A program made the translations under genes and the position numbers. Below, piece by piece: positions 7,869 to 13,960 of a stretch of DNA of 13,960 nucleotides (position 1 is its first letter; every line of letters begins with the position of its first letter). The notes beneath the pieces are model-generated. The model saw nothing but the letters and a program-made list of their open reading frames with translations. It did no database searches and was not told the DNA's origin. This DNA is from Treponema sp. (GTDB lineage Bacteria; Spirochaetota; Spirochaetia; Treponematales; Treponemataceae), in contig JAITOJ010000009.1 in the NCBI GenBank assembly GCA_031290005.1, forward strand, positions 1-13,960. The letters run 5' to 3'.

Positions 7869-8423
7869 ATGGAGTCATCGCGCAATAACAGTCTTGTTCC
7901 CGGATTTGACGATGAAAAAGATGAGAGCCTCAGAATTATACTTGAAAAAATAGATACTATCGATAAATGTATACGCATATATCTTGACGGCTATATTGAT
8001 ACCTATAATTCAAATATATTCCAGAAACGGATAATAAAAGTAATCAGCGCCGGTTACCGGAATCTGCTTTTCAGTTGCCCCGCTTTGAGCTATGTATCAT
8101 CTACAGGCATAGGGTCTTTTACTACTTTCTTAAAAATGGTCAAAAAGCAGGGCGGGAACATTGTTCTGCTGGAACTGCGCCCCAAAGTCTATGATATATT
8201 TCAATTATTGGGTTTTGCCCAATATTTTAATATCAAAAATTCACTGATGGAAGCTCTACAGTTATTCAAAGGCGGCGCGTCTGCGGCAACAGTGTTTCCG
8301 AAAATTTTTTCGTGCCCCATTTGCGCAAAAAAACTCAAGGCCGTTCGATCCGGACGTTTTCGGTGCGGAGGCTGTCATTCGATTTTGGCGGTTACTGGTC
8401 AGGGCAAAATATTCCTTGGTTAG
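7869..8423 (+). CDS. STAS-domain protein with C-terminal zinc ribbon
   Basis: Residues about 25-130 of this 184-residue protein are a STAS (anti-sigma-factor-antagonist) fold, ending in a typical LLGFAQYFNIKNSLMEAL segment. The motif YVSSTGIGSF aligns with the DSSGLG phosphorylation loop of SpoIIAA/RsbV; the Asp is replaced by Ser, and the acceptor would be Ser78 or Thr79. After a short linker, Cys149-x2-Cys152 and Cys166-x2-Cys169 form a probable zinc ribbon, which is not part of classical antagonists. Likely role: a cytoplasmic partner-switch or scaffold protein; the partner kinase or sigma factor is not nearby. Start choice: ATG 7869 sits just after the promoter-like hexamer but has no Shine-Dalgarno. 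ATG 7845 and TTG 7833 are in-frame alternatives, also with poor sites. The next gene follows after 9 nt. Confidence 0.82.
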   Translation: MESSRNNSLVPGFDDEKDESLRIILEKIDTIDKCIRIYLDGYIDTYNSNIFQKRIIKVISAGYRNLLFSCPALSYVSSTGIGSFTTFLKMVKKQGGNIVLLELRPKVYDIFQLLGFAQYFNIKNSLMEALQLFKGGASAATVFPKIFSCPICAKKLKAVRSGRFRCGGCHSILAVTGQGKIFLG

Positions 8424-8432
8424 CGGCAAAGC

Positions 8433-9413
8433 ATGAAAAACTGTATCCTGGCTTTAGGAAAATATTTTATCGTTTTTGCGCTGGGACTGCTTACCGGTTT
8501 AGCCGGTTATTACTTGTATCTTGCGTCTTCTTCTTTTTCTGCGGGCGGCGCTTTGGTATTTCCACAAATCACGGTAGTATACCCCATGATTCCTTTTTTT
8601 TCCCTTGCCGCGGTGATACTTACCTGTATTTGCCTGATTACCCGCATTGCCCGCCAAAATCGTATCACCATATCATCGGCGCTGATTTGTATTTCCCTTT
8701 CCCTGTTTACCTGGCTTGCGGCCATGCCTTTCGGCAGCAGGACCTTGTCGGAACTCAGTCCTGTGGAGCTTGTGCCTTACCGGAATCAAATATCTCCAGG
8801 GTATTTCCGCCGGATAGACAGCGTGCTGTATTACTACTTTCAAATCAATCAGGATAATACCGGAACCGGTATTCTTTTTGATATTGATGACAGGGACGGG
8901 ATGTTACCCGTATTTACCCCGCAGGTAAACGTCCCTTTACATTTTGACGCCGGAGACACACTTATCACTGATACTCTGCGAATTCCCCGTGCTTTGTCGA
9001 TACTTTACAATCTGGTGGATTTCTTTCAGAAAAATGGACGGCAGGCGATTGCGCAGGGGTATATTCCCTGGATACTGTTCGCGTCTCTGTTTTTGCCTGT
9101 TATAGCATTGCTGGCCCTTTCACACTGCTCAATGTGGAAACTCATCAATTTCGCCTTTATTTCTTTGGGGTTCGCGGGAATTTTTGGTTTGCACCGGCTC
9201 TATTTTTACTGGCGCATTCCTGACCAATTATCGCTTTTGACCGAAACGGTGTTTTCAAGCGAAATTATAAAAAAAGTGCCCCCTGAACTTATTTCCTATA
9301 TTCCTCTCTGTTTTGTGAACATCCTTCTGTCCCTCAGCATTGTGATTTTCGGGGTACGGGGCCATTCACAGACGAAATTGCAGACATGGGGGGGGGGGGG
9401 GGGGGGCTGGTAA
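8433..9413 (+). CDS. Unrecognised six-TM membrane protein, LptF/LptG-like layout
   Basis: I do not recognise this 326-residue protein by sequence. Hydrophobic segments are at about 10-31, 49-72 and 78-98. A soluble, probably periplasmic domain of about 110 residues follows (YYYFQINQ, GILFDIDD, VNVPLHFDAGDTLI; mostly beta-like). Three more segments lie at about 209-230, 236-256 and 286-307. This 3+3 plan with a beta-rich insert, and a Pro just after TM3 (AAMPFGSR), resembles the LptF/LptG permease fold; that is inference. The C-terminal tail is coded by a run of 19 G and reads six Gly then Trp. In either slipped frame the gene would still stop within about 15 nt, so only the tail changes. It is the middle gene of a tightly spaced plus-strand trio, with no clear Shine-Dalgarno. 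Confidence 0.75.
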   Translation: MKNCILALGKYFIVFALGLLTGLAGYYLYLASSSFSAGGALVFPQITVVYPMIPFFSLAAVILTCICLITRIARQNRITISSALICISLSLFTWLAAMPFGSRTLSELSPVELVPYRNQISPGYFRRIDSVLYYYFQINQDNTGTGILFDIDDRDGMLPVFTPQVNVPLHFDAGDTLITDTLRIPRALSILYNLVDFFQKNGRQAIAQGYIPWILFASLFLPVIALLALSHCSMWKLINFAFISLGFAGIFGLHRLYFYWRIPDQLSLLTETVFSSEIIKKVPPELISYIPLCFVNILLSLSIVIFGVRGHSQTKLQTWGGGGGGW

Positions 9414-9416
9414 AGT
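9378..9416 (+). promoter_or_regulatory. Speculative promoter with the G tract as its spacer
   Basis: TTGCAG (9378-9383) and TAAAGT (9411-9416) flank the G tract. The spacer is 8 nt plus the tract: 27 nt with the 19 G seen here, but an ideal 17 nt with nine G. TAAAGT ends exactly 6 nt before the ATG at 9423. As sequenced the spacing should be inactive. Confidence 0.25.
9388..9406 (+). repeat. G19 homopolymer at the junction of two membrane-protein genes
   Basis: Nineteen consecutive G, inside the last codons of the gene ending at 9413 and 16 nt before the ATG at 9423. Tracts of this kind slip readily in replication and mediate phase variation in Treponema and other pathogens. Here the three possible phases end the upstream gene at TAA 9411-9413, at a TAA about 3 nt before the next ATG, or at a TGA overlapping it as ATGA. 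The length should be regarded as variable and open to sequencing error. Confidence 0.9.
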
Positions 9417-9422
9417 AAAACC

Positions 9423-11225
9423 ATGAAAATTGTTATCCGGGTATTAGTTATTTATATAATGTTTGTAATCATTGTACTGATGACGGTCAGTTTGTTTCTG
9501 CCTTACCAGACAGTCTCCGATGCCACGCTGATTGATAGAGGTTTCCGGGCATTGGAGTGGTTTTTTAAGCTGTTTGATTCGGCGCTTATTGCATCTTTTA
9601 CGGTAGGGCTTTCACTTGAATTCGGACAGGGAAATATAACCAAAATTTCCCGTTTTTCCACAATGATGTTACAAAAATTCCATTTTGCGGTATTTGTCGC
9701 TTTGCTCTATACCTTTATTGGAATGGCGGGAGCGGAATTGGCGATTCCCCTGGTACGGCAGAGACAGGAACGGATGCGTATCATTGACAAATATTACCGG
9801 GAATATATCACCCTGGCACAGAAATACATTGAACAGGAACAGTACGAACTGGGAATAGTGTATGCCAAAAATGCCCAAGCCTTGAACCCCCGTGCCGGCG
9901 AACCTTCAGACTTGCAGCAACAGGCGGAAAACGCACTGGCCGCTGATCCGGGGCCGGTACAAGTTCAGAAAATAAGCGGGGAAAGTCCTGACCGGCAAAG
10001 TATTTTGCGGGCTCAGGGGCAATACTCCACGGAAGAACTGCTGCGGCGGGCGGAAGATTCTTTTGAGCTTGCCAACTGGTTTGACGCTCATTATTTTTCG
10101 GAATTGGCTCTGATGGGGGCAGAGCTGGACGATGCGGACATTCAGAGAATGCGCGATATTTCAAAGAACGCCTGGGAGCGGCTTTCCATACCCGGAGTGT
10201 TCATTGATACAGATGCGCGAAAATTGTATCAGACAAAAAAAGCAGGTTATACGGCCCTGTTGGAAGGAAAATCCCTTGACGCCTATTATATTTTTCATGA
10301 CCTGTACGAAGCTTATCCCAATGATAACGATGTGACGCGGTATCTCGTCCTTGCCACACAGCAAGTTCAGTCTTCGTATTTTTTTCTGGACGAGATTACG
10401 GATTTACCTTATTTTGAAACTATCAGGGATGTCTATTTCTCGCTTTCCCGTGATGACGGGGGGCAAGATATCCTGTTTTGCCGGGGAATCACCGCACTGG
10501 AAGATTCCGGCGGTTTTATACAATATTTGCGTCTGTTCGTGATAAATTCTTATGACCAAAATGGACAGTTTATAAAATCCATACAAGCACCCTATGCAAA
10601 ATTATTTGAGATGAGAACGGCAGACTTGCCGCTGGAATTGAAAAAGGCGCTGAAACTTGACCCCAAAATACAGAATATCCCTTGTGTGCTGCTTGAAGGT
10701 GTTGACCGGGACAGCAAGGGCGTTGTATCCGCGCCGGAATATATGTCTGGTTCTGAACAAATACCACATCAGAACACCTTGTACTTGAATCTGCCCTACG
10801 AAGATTTACTTCAAATTATTACGGTTTGCGAAGGCGTGGAACGTATATCTATGCCCGAACTGTACCGCTTTATCCCCAATGCGCCCAAATATGGGTTTTC
10901 ATCCGAAGTGCTGTTACAGGTGTTAATTTCGCGGCTGTGCTATCCTTTTATTCTGGTTATTTTATTTCTGGTTTTCGCGATTTTCGCCTGGAATTACCGC
11001 GCCAATCACGGACAATTATTCAAAATAGCATGGCTTATTATTCTGCCGGCTCTGACAGGGGTGAATTATTTTATTCTCGAGATCGTACTCTATCTCGAGA
11101 AACTGCTTAATTATACGTTTATCGGTATATTCCATAACCATGCGCTGTTTGCTGTTGCCGGAGTCTTGACGCTGTTTATTATCGGATTATCTGTCCGTTT
11201 TCTATCCCTGCGCAGCCTTGAGTAG
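9423..11225 (+). CDS. Unrecognised membrane protein with TPR-like periplasmic region, LptF/LptG-like ends
   Basis: A 600-residue protein not recognised by name. TM segments lie at about 4-27, 46-66 and 87-110. A long soluble part (115-500) follows, then TM segments at about 506-523, 531-552 and 571-593. The soluble part begins with TPR-like helix pairs, for example ITLAQKYIEQEQYELGIVYA (about 129-148) and others near 202-232 and 266-300. It then has a beta-rich domain (about 330-470). The flanks resemble LptF/LptG: AELAIPLVRQRQERM after TM3, and ISMPELYRFI followed by ISRLCYPFILVILF entering TM4. A Lpt-type permease half with a TPR insertion is therefore my best guess, not an identification. 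No Shine-Dalgarno precedes the ATG. Base composition is AT-richer than the flanking genes, and its 3' end overlaps the convergent DUF4954 gene by 24 bp. Confidence 0.75.
   Translation: MKIVIRVLVIYIMFVIIVLMTVSLFLPYQTVSDATLIDRGFRALEWFFKLFDSALIASFTVGLSLEFGQGNITKISRFSTMMLQKFHFAVFVALLYTFIGMAGAELAIPLVRQRQERMRIIDKYYREYITLAQKYIEQEQYELGIVYAKNAQALNPRAGEPSDLQQQAENALAADPGPVQVQKISGESPDRQSILRAQGQYSTEELLRRAEDSFELANWFDAHYFSELALMGAELDDADIQRMRDISKNAWERLSIPGVFIDTDARKLYQTKKAGYTALLEGKSLDAYYIFHDLYEAYPNDNDVTRYLVLATQQVQSSYFFLDEITDLPYFETIRDVYFSLSRDDGGQDILFCRGITALEDSGGFIQYLRLFVINSYDQNGQFIKSIQAPYAKLFEMRTADLPLELKKALKLDPKIQNIPCVLLEGVDRDSKGVVSAPEYMSGSEQIPHQNTLYLNLPYEDLLQIITVCEGVERISMPELYRFIPNAPKYGFSSEVLLQVLISRLCYPFILVILFLVFAIFAWNYRANHGQLFKIAWLIILPALTGVNYFILEIVLYLEKLLNYTFIGIFHNHALFAVAGVLTLFIIGLSVRFLSLRSLE
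11074..11101. repeat. Perfect 10-bp inverted repeat near the 3' end of the membrane-protein gene
   Basis: TTCTCGAGAT and ATCTCGAGAA are exact reverse complements separated by an 8-nt loop (11084-11091). Each arm itself contains the palindrome TCTCGAGA. It lies inside coding sequence (the LEI and LEK codons of an amphipathic segment), about 100 bp beyond the stop of the convergent DUF4954 gene. There is no U tract, but a transcript of the minus strand running past 11202 would fold here. Confidence 0.6.
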
Positions 11226-13358
11226 GGTTTCAAAAAATTTCCCGCTTTCTTCCTTGACGGTCTTCACAAAAGCGTTTTCTTCCATCCTGCCCAGCACCGC
11301 GTCCCGTTCCTGGGCATTGCGGTAGGTGATGTTGCGGAAGGGGTCGGCGTAGTCCTTGTTTTTGGTCTTGTATACCTGCTCCTCGATGTAACGCCGGAGG
11401 CGCGCCCCTTCGTCCAGATAGGCCTTCCACTGGGCGGCGGTAACGACGGCCTCGGCGCCCGCCGCGCCGGCCTTTCCGGTTTGCAGGAACCGGAGGACTT
11501 GCAGGGCGTTCAATGCCCTGTCCAGGGAATATTCCCGCCGGAACTGTTCGTATTCGGCGTGAATTGCTGCCCAGGACGCAAGCCGCCCTTCCCGCACCGC
11601 TTGCCGCAGGGCGTCCGCCTTGCCTTCCGGCGCCAGCTGTCCCCCCAGGTTCACCCAGGCCAGGGACGCCGCCTCTGGATGGGCGGCCTGAAAACTCAAG
11701 AATGGTGCGCCGGTTTGGGCGATATATTCCGCAAGGGTCTTAACCGCGTAATAGGCAAGCATTTCCCGGTAAGCCGCCCTTCCCTGCTCTGCCTTGAGAA
11801 TCCGCACGGGCTGCCGGGAACGCTCCAGGGCCCGGCCCGTGCCGCCTTCTTCTTCCCATCGGGCCAGCAAGTCAAGGCCGCGGATGATTTCCGCTGCCGT
11901 GTCCGGAGCCAGATAGTCCGTCTCATAGCGCTGCGGCTTAAAAGCCCGCTTGTCCCGGGCGCGGCTTTTCCAGCTATTCCGCTCCAGGGCATACATATTG
12001 TACATCCACCAGTAGGCGGGCATAAGCTCGCGCCGGGTGTTGGCGATGTCGGTGGTCAGCAGGCTGAATGGCAGAGGGATGTCCAGTTCCGCGGGGTAAT
12101 TCCCCTTGGCAATCAGGGTGTAACTGGCGAATCGGCAATTGTGCTTGAGGGTGCTGGAAAGCCCCGGCCAGAACCCGCGCCCGGCGATAATTTCCCCGTC
12201 GTTTCCCCGGCTGTTGTGGTTGGAACCCACGGTGGCTCCGGCGGCCATATTTGACTGGCCCATAATCATGGCGGCAATCAGGAACGAATTGTTGTGGTGC
12301 TGCTCGTGGGCGGGGAACACCAGGTTGTGCAGCATCTCGCAGCAGGACACGGTGGAATTGTCCCCCAGGATGGAATTGATGAGCCGCGCCCCATATTTGA
12401 GGTTGCAGTTATTCCCCAGGACAAAGCGCACTGCCTTGCACCCGTAAAACACATGGCACCCATAGCCGACGATGCCGTTCACCAGTTCCACCCCTTCGCC
12501 GATTTGGGTGGGCTCTTGTTTGTCCGACTTGACGGTCAGATTCTTGAGCTTGTTGGCCCCCTTGATATAGGCGGCGTTCCCCACCTTCACGTCCTTGATG
12601 GTCTGGCAGTGTTTGATAACCGTGCCGTGGCCGATGACCCCGTAGCACCCGCGGCGGCTGTCCGAGCCGGCCTGGGTAATCCGATTGAAGGCATCCATGA
12701 GGGCGCGGTCGTCCCGGTAGACGGCCCAAAGATACGCGTCTGCGGGAATCATGTCCGCAAAGGGCAGCACGGCCCGACCGCCCGCCTCGTTCAGGGGCTC
12801 AATCCACACCCGGACGCTTTCGTCCTCACCGTCTTTGAGAATCCCCTCGCCGAACTTGGAGTGGTTGGTGGTATCCATTTCCCGCACGGAACTGAGGAGC
12901 ACCCCGTCGCCGATGATATAGTGGGACAGGTACCCGCAGTCATAGACGGCGCAGTGGTCGCCGATGTCGGAAGAAATAACCCGGCTGTTGGTAAGCCCTT
13001 CGGGGAGCACATAATCGTGGAAACGGAGCAGCCCGCTCCCGATGGCCCCCAGGCGCACCAGGCCGGCGAAAAAGCAGTTTTTTACCGAGCCAGGATTAAA
13101 CTCCCCGGAAACAAACACATCTTGCCAGTTTGCCGAGACATTGCCGTTTTGTTCCAGGGCGCGGATTTCTTCAGGCGTCAAATGACGATAGCTGCCCCCC
13201 CGGCGGACAGAACAGCGCACCCCTTCGCGCGGTGTTTTGGTATAGAGTTCATCCAACTGCTGATTGCGCAGGTAATATTCGTCTTCACCGGCGGGCAGAT
13301 ACTCGCCGGGAATAAAGTCATAGCCGTACCGTTTAGTGGATTCAATATAGGCGGTCAT
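11202..13358 (-). CDS. DUF4954 family protein, left-handed beta-helix (hexapeptide-repeat-like)
   Basis: A 718-residue protein of the DUF4954 type, found mainly in Bacteroidetes and spirochaetes and without an assigned reaction as far as I know. Residues about 90-470 are built of short Ile/Val/Leu-Gly-Asn/Asp turns, such as VISSDIGDHCAVYDCG, CYGVIGHGTVIKHC, VGNAAYIKGANKL and INSILGDNSTVSCCEML. This is the pattern of a left-handed parallel beta helix like those of sugar-nucleotide acyl- and nucleotidyltransferases. A His/Asn-rich stretch (AHEQHHNNSF, then TVGSNHNSRGNDGE) could be an active site. The C-terminal part (about 490-718) is charged and helical. No signal peptide, so cytoplasmic. No Shine-Dalgarno precedes the ATG; a -10-like hexamer lies 6 nt upstream. 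Its stop overlaps the convergent gene by 24 bp. Family assignment is fairly confident; activity is unknown. Confidence 0.85.
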   Translation of the reverse strand: MTAYIESTKRYGYDFIPGEYLPAGEDEYYLRNQQLDELYTKTPREGVRCSVRRGGSYRHLTPEEIRALEQNGNVSANWQDVFVSGEFNPGSVKNCFFAGLVRLGAIGSGLLRFHDYVLPEGLTNSRVISSDIGDHCAVYDCGYLSHYIIGDGVLLSSVREMDTTNHSKFGEGILKDGEDESVRVWIEPLNEAGGRAVLPFADMIPADAYLWAVYRDDRALMDAFNRITQAGSDSRRGCYGVIGHGTVIKHCQTIKDVKVGNAAYIKGANKLKNLTVKSDKQEPTQIGEGVELVNGIVGYGCHVFYGCKAVRFVLGNNCNLKYGARLINSILGDNSTVSCCEMLHNLVFPAHEQHHNNSFLIAAMIMGQSNMAAGATVGSNHNSRGNDGEIIAGRGFWPGLSSTLKHNCRFASYTLIAKGNYPAELDIPLPFSLLTTDIANTRRELMPAYWWMYNMYALERNSWKSRARDKRAFKPQRYETDYLAPDTAAEIIRGLDLLARWEEEGGTGRALERSRQPVRILKAEQGRAAYREMLAYYAVKTLAEYIAQTGAPFLSFQAAHPEAASLAWVNLGGQLAPEGKADALRQAVREGRLASWAAIHAEYEQFRREYSLDRALNALQVLRFLQTGKAGAAGAEAVVTAAQWKAYLDEGARLRRYIEEQVYKTKNKDYADPFRNITYRNAQERDAVLGRMEENAFVKTVKEESGKFFETLLKAAQG

Positions 13359-13364
13359 ACCAAG

Positions 13365-13393
13365 AGGATAGCAAAAAAAAAACGCGAAGTCTA
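13365..13393 (-). promoter_or_regulatory. Putative promoter of the DUF4954 gene with a T10 spacer tract
   Basis: On the minus strand TAGACT (13393-13388) and TATCCT (13370-13365) are 17 nt apart, each matching four of six consensus bases. The spacer contains ten consecutive T (A10 at 13373-13382 on the plus strand). TATCCT ends 6 nt before the ATG, implying little or no leader. Matches are weak; the spacing is the main support. Confidence 0.4.
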
Positions 13394-13447
13394 CTCGTCT
13401 ATCTGCCTGAGCGCGTTATCCACCGTGCCGTTCCCGGTCAGCTTGAG

Positions 13448-13960
13448 CTAAAACCGAAGGCGCACCTTTGCCGTGCCCACAAAGCGCGACCGGCTGTTTT
13501 CCGGCCCCAATTCCCCGGCGTCGTCCCCGCCGAATACCGTCTTGTCCAGGGGAATCTGCCCCGTCAGGCTCAGGGAAACCCCCTGGGAAATATCGTGGTC
13601 AAAGCCGATGATTGGCGCAAAGGAACCATCGCTCAAACTGGCGATGCAGGCAAGGCTTGCGCTGGTGTAGTCATTAAATCGATACCGCGCCATGCCGTAC
13701 AGGTACTGCTCGCCGTCGGCAAAAGACGCGCGGGTGGCCGCCTGTGTCCCGTTGTACAAATACTCCGCCAGAACGTAGAGAGTGCCGTCCAGGAAGGAAT
13801 AATCGAAGCCGCCGCTGGCGGCAAGGCCTGCGATGTCAGCCTCGTGTTCGGGATTGAAGGTAAAAAGCGCGTCCACTGCCAGAGCCACTTCCACATCCGC
13901 CTTGAGGGAAAAACCCGCCCGGTGGATGCCGTATTTGCTGCCCTCCTGGGGCGTTTCCAC
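13448..13960 (-). CDS. C-terminal part of an outer-membrane beta-barrel protein, 5' end missing
   Basis: The last 171 codons or so of a gene running off the right edge. The GTG at the very edge is an internal Val codon by position, not a credible start. The sequence is a series of amphipathic strands with alternating hydrophobic residues and aromatic girdles (for example FDYSFLDGTLYVLAEYLYNG, YGMARYRFNDYTSASLACIA, VSLSLTGQIPL) separated by polar turns. It ends in AKVRLRF, the terminal Phe typical of barrels inserted by the BAM machinery. A passive pore or porin-like role is possible, but nothing in this part shows a substrate. 89 bp separate its stop from the DUF4954 start on the same strand. 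Confidence 0.7.
   Translation of the reverse strand: METPQEGSKYGIHRAGFSLKADVEVALAVDALFTFNPEHEADIAGLAASGGFDYSFLDGTLYVLAEYLYNGTQAATRASFADGEQYLYGMARYRFNDYTSASLACIASLSDGSFAPIIGFDHDISQGVSLSLTGQIPLDKTVFGGDDAGELGPENSRSRFVGTAKVRLRF

Noticed and set aside
12294..13451. 385-codon plus-strand open frame over the DUF4954 gene
   Set aside because: Antisense shadow; no family resemblance, and the opposite strand shows a coherent beta-helix protein.
13958..13960. GTG at the window edge as the start of the outer-membrane protein
   Set aside because: No signal peptide follows, and the sequence begins in the middle of barrel strands, so the gene continues beyond the window.

Overview
The window looks like chromosomal DNA of a Gram-negative-type anaerobe, most likely a gut spirochaete of the Treponema group. 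This is inference from gene content: a lipoprotein-like HtrA protease with spirochaete-style sequence, a DUF4954 beta-helix protein (a family I know mainly from Bacteroidetes and spirochaetes), a STAS plus zinc-ribbon protein, and an outer-membrane barrel. The sugar genes (mannonate and fructuronate metabolism, a cellobiose/mannobiose-type 2-epimerase) fit a host-gut or lignocellulose setting. No tRNA, rRNA, CRISPR array, transposase or integrase was seen.

Layout. (1) 1-2493, minus strand: the 5' four fifths of argG (runs off the left edge), preceded by an HtrA/DegP-like protease. (2) 2494-2698: a divergent intergenic region with a good sigma70-type promoter and a GntR-like palindromic operator in front of the plus-strand pair uxuA-uxuB (2699-5395), which interconverts fructuronate, mannonate and 2-keto-3-deoxygluconate. 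(3) 5396-5557: a convergent intergenic region filled by five 23-bp tandem repeats plus a hairpin. (4) 5558-7728, minus strand: a two-gene operon, a LacI-type regulator followed by a 2-epimerase that overlaps it by ATGA. In front of the regulator are a near-consensus promoter and a perfect 18-bp palindrome, suggesting autoregulation. (5) 7869-11225, plus strand: a lower-GC block of three genes encoding a STAS/zinc-ribbon protein and two unrecognised membrane proteins. Both membrane proteins have a 3 TM + soluble domain + 3 TM plan reminiscent of LptF/LptG permeases, and the second carries TPR-like helices in its soluble part. A run of 19 G residues sits at the junction of the two membrane genes. 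(6) 11202-13358, minus strand: a DUF4954 protein whose 3' end overlaps the membrane-protein gene by 24 bp. (7) 13448-13960, minus strand: the C-terminal part of an outer-membrane beta-barrel, running off the right edge.

How they fit together. Regions 2 and 4 are sugar-acid and oligosaccharide catabolism with local transcriptional control. Region 5 is the least explained part. It combines a signalling-type STAS protein, a permease-like pair, a hypermutable G tract, and start sites that lack Shine-Dalgarno sequences but have -10-like hexamers exactly 6 nt before the ATG. That last feature also appears at the DUF4954 gene, whose promoter spacer contains a T10 tract. The best candidates for something undescribed are the poly-G-linked membrane pair and the 23-bp repeat array.
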